This document shows, one piece after another, positions 18,727-27,489 of a DNA stretch of 64,000 nucleotides. The notes beneath the pieces were generated by a model. That model saw only the letters and a program-made list of their open reading frames with translations, was not told the origin of the DNA and ran no database searches. This DNA is from JBBQWT01 sp038210375 (lineage in GTDB: Bacteria; Acidobacteriota; Terriglobia; Terriglobales; Acidobacteriaceae). The stretch lies in contig JBBQWT010000002.1 in assembly GCA_038210375.1 (NCBI GenBank), positions 62,001 through 126,000 of the forward strand, given 5' to 3'. Both the position numbers and the translations under genes were made by a program. Within the stretch, counting starts at the first letter, position 1; each line of letters begins with the position of its first letter.

Positions 18727-19776
18727 CTATTTTTCCAGTGAGGCCATATCGATTACAAAGCGATACTTGACGTCGCTCTTCAGCATACGTTCGTATGCTT
18801 CGTTGATTTTTTGCATGGGAATTACTTCCACGTCGGAGGTTATGCCGTGCTCAGAACAAAAATCAAGCATTTCCTGGGTTTCCTTCACGCCGCCGATCAA
18901 TGATCCCGCGAACTGGCGCCGTTTAAAGATCAGGCTGAACGGTTGTACCGGCGGGTCTTTTTCCGGGGCCCCCACCAGGGTCATCGTTCCATCGCGCTTG
19001 ACCAGCGCCAAGTAGGCGTTGACATCGTGCGGCGCCGAGACCGTATCCAGAATGAAATCGAAGCTGTTGAGGTGCTTCTCCATCTCCGTGGGGTTCTTAG
19101 ACACCACTACCTCGCTGGCCCCCAGCCGCATCGCATCCTCTTTCTTCCCCGGCGATGTAGTGAACAGGACGACGTGAGCGCCAAACGCGTGGGCCAGTTT
19201 TAACCCCATGTGCCCGAGTCCGCCCAGGCCTACAATTCCCACCTTCTGGCCTTTTCCCACCTTCCAATGCCGTAGCGGCGAGTAGGTAGTGATTCCCGCG
19301 CACAGCAGCGGCGCCACGCCTGCGGGATCGAGATTTTCCGGAATGGTCAGCACAAACCTCTGGTCCACCACTATGTTTCGCGAGTAGCCACCGTAGGTCA
19401 TGCCTCCGAGATGCTTGTCCGCGCTGTTGTAGGTGCCGGTGAATCCCGGCTCACAGTATTGCTCCAGGCCTTCGCGGCAGCTCTCGCAGACCCCGCAGGA
19501 ATCAACCAGGCAGCCCACCCCGGCCAGTTGGCCCGGTTTGAAACCCTTGACCGCGGCGCCGATGCGCGTTACCCGTCCTACGATTTCATGACCAGGCACA
19601 CACGGATAGACAGTGTTCTGCCATTCGTTGCGTGCTGTGTGCAGGTCGGAGTGACAGACCCCGCAAAAAAGTATTTCGATCTCGACATCCTGCTCGCCTG
19701 GCTCCCGGCGGTGGAATGAGAATGGCGCGATTGCCTGCTGCGCGGATCGGGCGGCGTATCCTTTAATCTCTGCCAC
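18727..19776 (-). CDS. Zinc-dependent NAD(P) alcohol dehydrogenase (YahK/CAD-like)
   Basis: A 349-aa medium-chain dehydrogenase. It shows the catalytic zinc site CGVCHSDLHTARNEW with GHEIVGRV, the structural zinc cysteines in CGVCESC..C, and the dinucleotide-binding GLGGLGHMGLKLA. The pattern fits the cinnamyl-alcohol/broad aldehyde reductase group, which reduces aldehydes with NADPH. The start is GTG at 19776 with AAGGAG six bases upstream. It is a single gene, convergent with the HEPN-like gene. Confidence 0.93.
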   Translation of the reverse strand: MAEIKGYAARSAQQAIAPFSFHRREPGEQDVEIEILFCGVCHSDLHTARNEWQNTVYPCVPGHEIVGRVTRIGAAVKGFKPGQLAGVGCLVDSCGVCESCREGLEQYCEPGFTGTYNSADKHLGGMTYGGYSRNIVVDQRFVLTIPENLDPAGVAPLLCAGITTYSPLRHWKVGKGQKVGIVGLGGLGHMGLKLAHAFGAHVVLFTTSPGKKEDAMRLGASEVVVSKNPTEMEKHLNSFDFILDTVSAPHDVNAYLALVKRDGTMTLVGAPEKDPPVQPFSLIFKRRQFAGSLIGGVKETQEMLDFCSEHGITSDVEVIPMQKINEAYERMLKSDVKYRFVIDMASLEK

Positions 19777-19949
19777 GAAGCTCCTTAGGGATGTTCGAAA
19801 AAAGATTTAAGCTCCCATCGCGGGCATGAGCGTGCGTCTTCCAGCGATGGACTAGTTCGATGCCAGACATTCCACTTGGATTCAGTTCCCGCGGCCCGCG
19901 TAGCTGCAATATTTATAAGGATGAACTTGGCAGCGGCAAAATTGGTCTC

Positions 19950-19987
19950 ATCAACAAAAGAAACGCTGGGCGGAATTTCGCCCAGCG
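19950..19987 (-). terminator. Rho-independent terminator for the 20011 gene
   Basis: A perfect 9-base stem (CGCTGGGCG, positions 19964-19972 and 19979-19987) with a 6-base loop. It is followed on the minus strand by TTTCTTTTG. It lies 24 bases past the stop of the leftward gene 20011-20463. Confidence 0.8.
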
Positions 19988-20010
19988 AAGCGTCACCATC
20001 ACCGAAACAA

Positions 20011-20463
20011 CTACCAGTCTTGTCTCCACTCGCAATTCTTCTTAGAATCACAACCCTGCGGAGCCCGCAGTTCCAGAAGCGCCTTCAACATCAGCGGCAT
20101 TGTCTTGGGCACTTCCAGCACTACTACCTGGGCCGGCTTTCCTGTTTCATGGTAAGCAATCCGGATAAAATGCTGGTGCTCCCGGTGCCGTACCAGGCCC
20201 ACCACCAGCGCCGGAACGAACCCCAGGTGCCGGGTCAATTTGTAGGTGTACTGGTAGGATTCGATGGCTGCATACGGAATCACCACCCGGTTCGACGAAT
20301 ACTTGTACACCAGCGAAGTAAGCGATGAGGTGTCCAGCTTGCCGATGACGCCCACCGGCACCTCCTGCACCGTGCCGCCCACATACCTGACCTCGCCGTC
20401 TTCGACCGCCGCCGCACTCAAAGACAGCGCCATCACCACCGCAACCAGCATTAACTTTTTCAT
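20011..20463 (-). CDS. Small exported hypothetical protein
   Basis: A 150-aa protein with a signal peptide (MKKLMLVAVVMALSLSAAA). The mature part is beta-rich, with VRYVGGTVQEVPVGVIGKL and a hydrophobic GFVPALVVGLVRHREHQHFIRIAY stretch that resembles small acidobacterial secreted proteins of unknown role. Two cysteines near the C-terminus (GCDSKKNC) may form a disulfide. It is followed by a good terminator, so it is a single-gene unit. Confidence 0.75.
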   Translation of the reverse strand: MKKLMLVAVVMALSLSAAAVEDGEVRYVGGTVQEVPVGVIGKLDTSSLTSLVYKYSSNRVVIPYAAIESYQYTYKLTRHLGFVPALVVGLVRHREHQHFIRIAYHETGKPAQVVVLEVPKTMPLMLKALLELRAPQGCDSKKNCEWRQDW

Positions 20464-20615
20464 GCCACACCTCGTGATCTGAATTTCATTCCATCGGTTC
20501 AGCTTAGGCGCGGCGGCCTAAAGGCTGGTGAGCGGTTGTGACACTTTCGACAATGTCACAAGGGAGGAAAAAGGAGACACTCCCCCGGGGGTTGTCATTG
20601 CGACCGAGAATGGAT

Positions 20616-21599
20616 TTACTCCGAGCCTGCCGGCCGGCGAATAAATGCCTCGTAGCTGCGCAATTCTTCGAGCGAAGATTCCGCCAGCAGAGAAAACACG
20701 ATGACGCGGCCCAACGTGTTCTTAGCGCCCGCCGTGCGCGCACGCTGGCCCAGCGAAGCAATCGCGGAATTCTGCGCCGTCACCATGTCGGTCACTACCG
20801 CGGCCATCTGGCTCAATCCCCGGTCCCAACCGGGCGCGCGCGCGTCACGAAAAACCAGGCCATCGGGATGGAAACCCGCAGCCTCCATCATGGTGCGGCC
20901 CAACTTCAAGAATTCGGGCAATCGCGACACCACCGCAACCAGTGCCTCCGGGCGCGCCGGCAGCCATTCCGCCAGCGAAGCCGGGACCGAACGCAACCGC
21001 AAAGTGAGCAGTTCCGTCCCGCCCGGCAGCGCCTTCCGCACCACCGCCTCCTTGTGGGGCAGTGCCACCGTAATGGCGCCACTCAGTGCAACTTCCCCCA
21101 ACTGGCTGGCAGGTCCCGAGCCATCCAAATCGCATCCCGAAACTGGAAACGTGACCACCTGACGGATCTCAGCCATCACGATCTCGCGCAACTCTTGGTC
21201 GGGCTCGACGACGAGAAAATGATCGGGCGGCTGCAACCGCAGCCACCGGCGCAGGCGCGCGCGCACCGCCGGCAGGTCCGCGCCCTGTTCGTGGGCAGAA
21301 TGCAGCAGGTTGGCAATGAGGTGGTCGAGCGCCAGCGCTGGCGTCAAGGGCCCCCTTGGTTTGCGCTTGCGTACGTAAACGCCGCTGCCGCGACGCAGCT
21401 CAACCCAACGGCCATGCTCCAATTGCCGGTACGCCGCGCTGATCGTATTGGAATGCACATTGAACCGCCGCGCTAACTCGCGCGTGCTTGGCAGCCGTTC
21501 CCCCGGCCGCAGGTCGCCGCTCAGGATACCCAAGACCACCTGGGTGACCAGTTGTTCTCGAATCGAGACCTCACTGTTACGGGCAAACCAGAACCGCAT
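20616..21599 (-). CDS. GntR-family (YtrA-like) transcriptional regulator
   Basis: A 327-aa regulator. Residues 1-75 form the winged helix-turn-helix of GntR proteins (SIREQLVTQVVLGILSGDLRPGERLPSTRELARRFNVHSNTISAAYRQLE). The remaining 250 residues are not an aminotransferase (so not MocR) and longer than the short YtrA tail; they look like a periplasmic-binding-like or effector domain with hydrophobic strands, unrecognised. It is divergent from the radical SAM gene at 21735, and the 135-base gap holds a perfect palindrome, so auto-regulation plus control of that gene is likely. Confidence 0.85.
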   Translation of the reverse strand: MRFWFARNSEVSIREQLVTQVVLGILSGDLRPGERLPSTRELARRFNVHSNTISAAYRQLEHGRWVELRRGSGVYVRKRKPRGPLTPALALDHLIANLLHSAHEQGADLPAVRARLRRWLRLQPPDHFLVVEPDQELREIVMAEIRQVVTFPVSGCDLDGSGPASQLGEVALSGAITVALPHKEAVVRKALPGGTELLTLRLRSVPASLAEWLPARPEALVAVVSRLPEFLKLGRTMMEAAGFHPDGLVFRDARAPGWDRGLSQMAAVVTDMVTAQNSAIASLGQRARTAGAKNTLGRVIVFSLLAESSLEELRSYEAFIRRPAGSE

Positions 21600-21703
21600 G
21601 GCCCCAATATAAACCGTTCAACCGCTCCAGATGGTTAAAGGATGGAGCTGCCGGAAGCTGGAGCAAATCCGCCCGGCGCGACACGCGGAAACAAATTCTT
21701 TAC

Positions 21704-21717
21704 ACAAAGTACTTTGT
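21704..21717. promoter_or_regulatory. Perfect 14-bp palindrome, probable operator
   Basis: ACAAAGTACTTTGT is its own reverse complement. It lies 17 bases before the ATG of the radical SAM gene and about 105 bases upstream of the divergent GntR gene start. A dyad this exact in a short divergent region is a strong operator candidate for the GntR protein; binding is inferred. Confidence 0.6.
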
Positions 21718-21734
21718 ATGCTAAAGTAACTCTC

Positions 21735-23297
21735 ATGATTTCCCCTGATGCTCCATTTCTCAGGCCTACACCTCGCCCCTCCATCCCCAGCGAGATGCTG
21801 AATCCTCCGCCGCTCCATCTTCCGAAAGCGGCTTCGCGGAACTCTCTGCCTTTCGCTGCGATTGAGCCGAACTATGCCCTGCTGATCAATCCGTTCTATC
21901 CCAAGGACCCGAATGCCAGCTTCGGCAAGCACGTCCTCACGCCCACCCTGGCGCTCACCAGTTTCGCGGCCACCACGCCGGCGCATTGGCGAGTTGAGTA
22001 TTGGGATGAGAACCTGCTCCACGGGCGACCCCCGCATCAGCCCATGCCCCAGGTCGTAGGCATCACCGTCCACTTGACTTTTGCAAAACGGGCGTATGAA
22101 CTGGCGCATTGGTACCGTGCGCGCGGATCCAAAGTGGTGCTTGGCGGCCTGCACGTGCTTTCCTGTCCCGATGAATGTGCTCCGCACGCCGACGCGCTAG
22201 CGCTGGGAGACGGGGTCCAACTCTGGCAGCGCATCCTGCACGACATCGAAGCCGGCGCCCTGCAGCCCCGCTACACCGCGACTTACGAGAACGATTATCG
22301 CGATGATCCCGCTCCGCGGCGCGCTATCCTGCCGCGCGCCAGCTTCCTCACCACCACCAGCCTGATTGCAACCCGCGGTTGCCACAACCGCTGCGGGTTC
22401 TGCTACCTGGCCACTGACGGGCTGCGCATGCCCTATCGCATGCGCCACGTGACCCAGGTGGCCGAAGAATTCGCTGCCGACAAGCAGCCCTATGCGGTCT
22501 TCATCGATAACAATCTGGGGTCGCGCCGCGATTATCTCCACCAGCTATGCGGCGCGCTGCGCCCGCTCAATAAAATATGGAGCGCCGCCGTCTCTATCGA
22601 CGTAACCGACGATGCCGCGCTCATCCGCAACATGGCCCTGGCAGGCTGCACCGGCGTCTTCGTAGGCTTCGAATCGCTCTCCGACCAGAACCTGAGCGAC
22701 GCGCGCAAGAAGACGCCCAAGACCGCCGATTACGCGCGGCGGGTCCGCATCCTGCATGATTGCGGCATCCAGGTGAACGGATCGTTCGTGCTGGGCTTCG
22801 ATCACGATCGCAAAGATACGTTCGCCATCACCGCGCAATGGATCGAGGAGAACCGGCTGGAATGTGCCACCTTTCACATATTGACTCCGTACCCGGCCAC
22901 GCCGCTGTTCGCTCAGATGGAGACCGAAGGCCGCCTGCTGCACCGCGACTGGAGTCTCTATGACACCAGCCACGCCGTCTTCCAGCCCCGTCACATGTCG
23001 CCCGAGGAGTTGGAGCAGGGTTACGCCTGGATGTACCGCCGCCTGTTTTCCAACGCCTCCATCTGGCGCCGGCGGCCCGAGGATCCATCGGCCGTGCCCG
23101 CTTACCTGGCCATGTCCTACCTATACAAGAGATCAAATCCGGCGTGGCACTGGTTGATCAAGCACGACATGGTGCATGCGGTGTGGCGTCCGCTGGTGGA
23201 GGTAACCCGGTGGCGCCATGTACGCTATCGCCGGAAGCTCGCGCAATCTGAACCACGACTGTTCGGCGCCGGGCAGGTGGTTTCGGCAGGGGTCTAA
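21735..23297 (+). CDS. B12-binding-type radical SAM protein (paralogue)
   Basis: A 520-aa protein with an N-terminal cobalamin-binding-like domain (residues 40-170; VVGITVHLTFAKRAYELA and KVVLGGLHVLSCP) and a radical SAM core with C216, C220, C223 (RGCHNRCGFC) and GSFVLGFDHDRKDTF. It shares order and length with the protein at 9724, including the C-terminal SIW(R/K)R helix. ATG at 21735 is preferred over an in-frame ATG at 21642 because the longer form would read through the palindromic operator. The substrate is unknown. Confidence 0.85.
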   Translation: MISPDAPFLRPTPRPSIPSEMLNPPPLHLPKAASRNSLPFAAIEPNYALLINPFYPKDPNASFGKHVLTPTLALTSFAATTPAHWRVEYWDENLLHGRPPHQPMPQVVGITVHLTFAKRAYELAHWYRARGSKVVLGGLHVLSCPDECAPHADALALGDGVQLWQRILHDIEAGALQPRYTATYENDYRDDPAPRRAILPRASFLTTTSLIATRGCHNRCGFCYLATDGLRMPYRMRHVTQVAEEFAADKQPYAVFIDNNLGSRRDYLHQLCGALRPLNKIWSAAVSIDVTDDAALIRNMALAGCTGVFVGFESLSDQNLSDARKKTPKTADYARRVRILHDCGIQVNGSFVLGFDHDRKDTFAITAQWIEENRLECATFHILTPYPATPLFAQMETEGRLLHRDWSLYDTSHAVFQPRHMSPEELEQGYAWMYRRLFSNASIWRRRPEDPSAVPAYLAMSYLYKRSNPAWHWLIKHDMVHAVWRPLVEVTRWRHVRYRRKLAQSEPRLFGAGQVVSAGV

Positions 23298-23367
23298 CTT
23301 TGCGACCGTGATTGCGGAAGGTTCTCTTTCCCGATCGGTTCGACGCACTTGGCTTGAAGGAGAGTAA

Positions 23368-24447
23368 TTAAAAGCAGGCCGATGGATAATGGACGTTCAG
23401 TTCATTCTTTTCCGAAAGCAAAAGAATCCGTCGTGCCAAGCTCTCCATCGTAGTGGGGTCGGTATGAAAACCCCCGTGTGTAGTTGCCTGGCTTCGGCTG
23501 TCCCGCAAGCCATTATTCGTTTGCGAATAAATAAATTTAATTAAGTCCTTCAGATCTGCATTCTTGATGATCGATATCTCCATTCCCAACAAATCCGTGT
23601 CAATCTTTTTTTCGAGTGCTTTATAAATCAAATATAAGAGGGACTTTTGATAGGGATGGCATGAAGGGTCCGCAAGTTCCAAACTATTTCTCATGGCAAA
23701 TACCCTCATTTCGACCACCTTTCCGGATTTCAATCCATCCGTATAGCTGCGCCTGAAGTCAGGGATGTTGATTGCCGGAGCAAGTAACTGGGCTGACTTG
23801 AATTCAATGTCTTTTCCCTGGGCAAGGACAGCAGGAAGAAAAAAAGAATGGAAAATAGCCCCGGCGCTGTGTCCGATGGCGTGCAGTTCTATTTTGCCCG
23901 GATATCCATCCATGAGCGCCTTCAGTTTCTGTGCAACATACAGGGCGCCCGCACCCTTCAAGCTGCCATTTTGTGCGTTCACCTTCATCTCGCTCCACAC
24001 GCCCCTGGCAGAAATACGAGCGATTTTCTCTATCAAGTCGTCAGACCACAACAATTCGAGATTGAGTTTCGGCAAGAAGAGGTCGCGGATCGTTTCCAGA
24101 AGTCCGGTCTGCCACACAAAGAAGAGGGGGTAAATGCCATTTTGCCTCCAGAAGTTAGCGTCCATCCGAACTTGGGCGATGGCTGCGGTTTCGGAGACTA
24201 GACCTCCGTGAGCCCACATCATTAGTCTCAGGGGTCTGCCGGGTTCGGCGTTGTTGGCCAGTGTCTCCAATCCGTCGAAAATGCGATCGACATCTTTACG
24301 AGTCGTCGAATAATGATCGGTTTGTGCAAATTTACCGTTTCTAAGATTGATGTAATAAGGTCCTATCGAGTGATCCTGTTTGTTTTCGAGTGGTGTTCGG
24401 CCGGCAACCAGCGTTTCGAAAGAGGCCGGATACGATTTGTCTGACAT
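23368..24447 (-). CDS. Alpha/beta hydrolase-like protein with GHSAG motif
   Basis: A 359-aa protein starting MSDKSYPASFETLVAG; the ATG at 24447 is preceded by a GGGGG ribosome site. It has RLMMWAHGGLVSE, resembling the oxyanion strand of serine hydrolases, and ELHAIGHSAGAIFHSFF with the GxSxG elbow; a histidine near the C-terminus (THGGFHTD) could complete a triad. It lacks a signal peptide. It lies 37 bases after the membrane zinc-finger protein and runs in the same direction, next to the ubiquitin-like locus; whether it belongs to that locus is uncertain. Confidence 0.75.
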   Translation of the reverse strand: MSDKSYPASFETLVAGRTPLENKQDHSIGPYYINLRNGKFAQTDHYSTTRKDVDRIFDGLETLANNAEPGRPLRLMMWAHGGLVSETAAIAQVRMDANFWRQNGIYPLFFVWQTGLLETIRDLFLPKLNLELLWSDDLIEKIARISARGVWSEMKVNAQNGSLKGAGALYVAQKLKALMDGYPGKIELHAIGHSAGAIFHSFFLPAVLAQGKDIEFKSAQLLAPAINIPDFRRSYTDGLKSGKVVEMRVFAMRNSLELADPSCHPYQKSLLYLIYKALEKKIDTDLLGMEISIIKNADLKDLIKFIYSQTNNGLRDSRSQATTHGGFHTDPTTMESLARRILLLSEKNELNVHYPSACF

Positions 24448-24484
24448 GGCGTCCCCCTTTGTTCTCGAGCCAGCGGAGGTTTCC

Positions 24485-25009
24485 TCAACCGATCTTCGCC
24501 GGCAGGAGATCCAGAAATTCCCTGCAGGCCCCGGTAAACTCCCCGTGGGTCTGGTCAATCAACGTGGGGCGAAGCGCCCGGTTGGCAAGCACCAGGAAAA
24601 CAACGCTCGCCAGGAAAGTGCCGGCCGAAATCCATGCGGTGGCCGTGTCGGACACCCCCATGTACAAGTTGAGAAGTATCGTAGCCGGAATCCAAGCCAC
24701 GAAAAGAATGCCGCCGATGATGAGATAACGTGTTCTTTCCCCGTGATGAATTTCGCAGAGCGGCACCACCATGCTCATCTTCTTCTGCACGATCAGGGCC
24801 ACGATGGCATAGATCAAAATGCCGGGGAAGACAATAAGGATGTACATCCACGAAGGGTGCCAGCGAAAGTTACGCTTCCAAGGGCGGTCGGCCGGCGCAC
24901 CGCATTTCACACAGTTGGCTGGCAGCGCGCCGCCGCGCGGGACGATCAATTTTTTTCCGTCACTGCTTGCCGAGGGGACCAATGTGGGCGTGGGAGGCGG
25001 GAAGGTCAT
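24485..25009 (-). CDS. Membrane protein with N-terminal CxxC motif
   Basis: A 174-aa protein with a proline-rich start, a small CVKCGAPADRP motif near residue 33 that could be half a zinc ribbon, and three or four membrane helices (WMYILIVFPGILIYAIVALIV, YLIIGGILFVAWIPATILLNL, AWISAGTFLASVVFLVLAN). It is divergent from the RING-TM2 gene with about 125 bases between starts. The CxxC plus membrane layout recalls the other accessory genes of the neighbouring conjugation locus, but no specific family is recognised. Confidence 0.7.
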   Translation of the reverse strand: MTFPPPTPTLVPSASSDGKKLIVPRGGALPANCVKCGAPADRPWKRNFRWHPSWMYILIVFPGILIYAIVALIVQKKMSMVVPLCEIHHGERTRYLIIGGILFVAWIPATILLNLYMGVSDTATAWISAGTFLASVVFLVLANRALRPTLIDQTHGEFTGACREFLDLLPAKIG

Positions 25010-25135
25010 GGCCTCACCATACCAGCAGATCCTGATTCTGGAAATTTTATTTAGCTGGCGGTGGCGAAATCCGATTACAGAGTAGTATCTACATCATCGC
25101 TGGATTTTGTGTTTTGGGAATCGCCATGGGACGCC

Positions 25136-25816
25136 ATGATCTGCCCTTACTGCCGTACTGAACTGGGTGGCCTCGAAGGGGGCGCCGAGAAGATCTGTGA
25201 GGGTTGCGGCACCCCCCATCACGAAGAATGTTTTGCCGAAAATGGCGGCTGCACCGTTTTTGGCTGCCGCTTCGCCCCGCCCGACGAGCCCAAAATCCAC
25301 CTGCAGCCCGGCGAGTTCGCGCCGTCACACCCAACGCCAATGGCTGTTCCCGGAGACCGCTCCGCCATGGCGTTTACCGGTTTTGGCGATGTCCGCACCT
25401 ACGCGCCGATGAGTCTCGGCGCAATCACACCTCACCCGGCCGGCGCCCGACAGGCGAGCACGCCGCCCCCGCCGCCATCCCGGCAGAGCGTAACCGAGCC
25501 GGCCCCGGTATCGATCGACACCACGCAACCGGTTCCCGAAATTCCCGTGGCCGCGCAAGAGGTTGACGAGACCCGCGGCTTGTTTCAGGAGTCGTTCGCC
25601 GCGCAGCCCAAGCGGCGTTCGACCTACATCGTCTTGGGACTGCTGCTAGGGATTTTCGGCGCTCACAGCTTTTATGCCGGCTACCGTCTTCGCGGAATCA
25701 TACAGCTCTCCCTGACCGTTCTCACTCTGGGATACGGAGCGCTGGTAACTGCTATATGGACCCTGGTAGAAATCTGCACTGTCAAACATGACAGCAACCA
25801 CGTGGAGTTCGATTAA
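25136..25816 (+). CDS. Prokaryotic RING-finger protein with C-terminal TM2 domain (candidate E3)
   Basis: A 226-aa protein. Residues 3-44 form a cross-brace zinc pattern: C3xxC6, C21xxC24, H28/H29, C32, C39 and C44 (ending GGCTVFGC), matching the prokaryotic RING family I know from RING/treble-clef surveys. A proline-rich linker follows (about 50-165). The end is a TM2 domain with two membrane helices (LGLLLGIFGAHSFYAGY and LSLTVLTLGYGALVTAIW). I use ATG 25136, just before the first zinc cysteine; a GTG at 25061 would add 25 residues. It is convergent with the E2 gene, 35 bases between stops, so it would bring an E2-binding finger to the inner membrane. Confidence 0.85.
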   Translation: MICPYCRTELGGLEGGAEKICEGCGTPHHEECFAENGGCTVFGCRFAPPDEPKIHLQPGEFAPSHPTPMAVPGDRSAMAFTGFGDVRTYAPMSLGAITPHPAGARQASTPPPPPSRQSVTEPAPVSIDTTQPVPEIPVAAQEVDETRGLFQESFAAQPKRRSTYIVLGLLLGIFGAHSFYAGYRLRGIIQLSLTVLTLGYGALVTAIWTLVEICTVKHDSNHVEFD

Positions 25817-25851
25817 ACGGAATGTGAAGCAGCAGTTTGCGGTGCATCGCA

Positions 25852-26406
25852 TCAGGGAATGGTGATCTTACTGGCCCACGGATCCGTCTCCACTGCCGGC
25901 AGCGTAACCGGCGCGCTCTCCACCGGCCTGACTTCCTCCGCCGTCGGCGGGGCCACCGGCCTCGAATCCACCGGCAGCAGATGGGAATTTTGCGCCGCCC
26001 ACTTAGCCGCCAGCCCGTTGAGCGGGCTCTTGGTGTTGAACTCCTGGTAGGAGATCATTCGACCGATGCGAACGATGAGGTCGTCCAGCCCTTCCGACGC
26101 GGCCCAAAAATCCCCGATACAAACGCTCGAATCGTCGAAGTTCGGATGAAATACGGGAGTCAGCATACGACACTGTGGCGCGCGCCGTGGGTATCCCAGA
26201 GAGAGGCTGACTTCCATCACATGAGTGTCTCGCTCCAGGATGTCGCCGGATGGGACCACGTACAGGCCGCGAAGCTTGTACGTCACCCGGTACACCTCGG
26301 GGGGCATCCCCGCGCTACCGCTGATCTGGATGGGTTCCCAGCCTTGAAAACGGCGGGTCAGCATTTCGAAATCGAGTTTGAGGCGGCGCACCCGCGGAGA
26401 AAGCAT
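25852..26406 (-). CDS. E2 ubiquitin-conjugating-enzyme-like protein
   Basis: A 184-aa protein with a full UBC-type core. YPRRAPQCRMLTPVFHPNF precedes SVCIG: His87-Pro88-Asn89 and Cys96 have the same spacing as the HPN and catalytic Cys of eukaryotic E2s. The helix after the cysteine (LDDLIVRIGRMISYQEFN followed by NGLAAKWAAQN) also matches E2 order. A proline-rich tail of about 40 residues ends the protein. It should accept the Ub-like protein from the E1 as a thioester. ATG 26406 lies two bases after the DUF2752 stop; 49 upstream in-frame codons overlap that gene and are not conserved. Confidence 0.9.
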   Translation of the reverse strand: MLSPRVRRLKLDFEMLTRRFQGWEPIQISGSAGMPPEVYRVTYKLRGLYVVPSGDILERDTHVMEVSLSLGYPRRAPQCRMLTPVFHPNFDDSSVCIGDFWAASEGLDDLIVRIGRMISYQEFNTKSPLNGLAAKWAAQNSHLLPVDSRPVAPPTAEEVRPVESAPVTLPAVETDPWASKITIP

Positions 26407-26408
26407 GC

Positions 26409-26804
26409 TCAGTACATACCCCAGTGCGGCAGATTTCGCAAAATTCCAAAGACGAAGATCAGCATCGCGATCACAGCATAAGCCCTCCTCGGAATCTTCA
26501 AAGCGATGAACCCGCCGGTGCGAAGAAAGGAAACGTATTGCGCGATGCCCCACATCAGCAGGAAAGGAAACAGCGCGGTAAACACCGGATTCAGCGCCAT
26601 CGCTTCAACCCACCGCAGATGCAGCAGCGCATGCAGCGCCCGCGTGCTTCCACACCCGGGACACTCCCAGCCGGTAAGCTGAAAAAAAGGGCACGAAGGA
26701 TAAAAAGAATTTTCCCCCGGCGGAACCTCGTATACCATCACCAGCGCCAGCATGGTGGCGGCAGCCGCGGCATGGGCGCCAAGTCTCTTCCGCAGCGATA
26801 TCAC
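26409..26804 (-). CDS. DUF2752 membrane protein
   Basis: A 131-aa membrane protein of the DUF2752 family, recognised by FYPSCPFFQLTGWECPGCGSTRALHALLHL, with its conserved cysteines and the CPGCGSTRA box, followed by AMALNPVF. Three membrane helices are visible. The start is GTG at 26804, overlapping the TGA of the GYF gene by four bases. Function of the family is unknown. Here it is sandwiched between GYF and E2 genes of the conjugation operon, so a structural role for that membrane complex is inferred. Confidence 0.88.
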   Translation of the reverse strand: MISLRKRLGAHAAAAATMLALVMVYEVPPGENSFYPSCPFFQLTGWECPGCGSTRALHALLHLRWVEAMALNPVFTALFPFLLMWGIAQYVSFLRTGGFIALKIPRRAYAVIAMLIFVFGILRNLPHWGMY

Positions 26805-27460
26805 GCCAGCATTCCTTGCGGGTTGTTGTGCCGCTTCGTAATCTCATTGAAGTGGTACTGAAAGTAAACACAGTTGAAGAAAAACACCATCACTCCGCTC
26901 AAGTGAAGCCCCATGGGCTCCCGTGAGTTGTAATAATCTTCGAGTGACGACGCCATATTGAAGGAAGCGTACACGAACAAAATGAACCCCGCGATTCGTA
27001 AAAGAGGCTCGATCGTAATCAATAATTGGTTATGGGTGAGCGCGGCGGTAATGCCCATTCCGATAGGTAACCCGATGGCGACCAGCAAATAGATCAGCAA
27101 AATCTGCTGCGCCTTGCTCTTTGGATCAATCTTCTTGACGAACGCAGCCTGGATAAATATCCAAATGATGAAGAATATCCCGCACGTGAGAATGCCGAAC
27201 AGAAGCACCAGACCCCAATGAAGGTTGGGAGGGGTGGCCACCGGCATCATCATCCCTGGCTCTGCTCCGCCGTATGACGTAGGCAATGGCTGGGGAGCGG
27301 GAATGTTTCCTACAATCTGCGAAACCGGCAGCAGATCGATCATGCCTTCACTGCGGCACAGGTCTGAGGGCGAAATCTCACCCGACTTAACATAACGCTG
27401 CAAGTCGGCCAGCGTGTACGGACCATATTCTTTATCATCGCGCTTGATGAAATAATTCAT
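26801..27460 (-). CDS. GYF_2-domain membrane protein
   Basis: A 219-aa protein. Residues 1-50 form a GYF_2-type domain (YFIKRDDKEYGPYTLADLQRYVKSGEISPSDLC), which binds proline-rich peptides in other proteins. After a short linker come four or so membrane helices (GLVLLFGILTCGIFFIIWIFI and others). Proline-rich segments occur in the RING-TM2 and E2 proteins of the same locus, which are possible partners. It overlaps the DUF2752 gene by four bases and follows the FHA gene by 29 bases. Confidence 0.85.
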   Translation of the reverse strand: MNYFIKRDDKEYGPYTLADLQRYVKSGEISPSDLCRSEGMIDLLPVSQIVGNIPAPQPLPTSYGGAEPGMMMPVATPPNLHWGLVLLFGILTCGIFFIIWIFIQAAFVKKIDPKSKAQQILLIYLLVAIGLPIGMGITAALTHNQLLITIEPLLRIAGFILFVYASFNMASSLEDYYNSREPMGLHLSGVMVFFFNCVYFQYHFNEITKRHNNPQGMLA

Positions 27461-27489
27461 TCACCCCTCCAATTCACTTTCAATTCCGC

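Noticed and set aside
19785..20051. Minus frame between the dehydrogenase and the small exported gene
   Set aside because: It overlaps the end of the exported gene and its terminator, and shows no conserved pattern.
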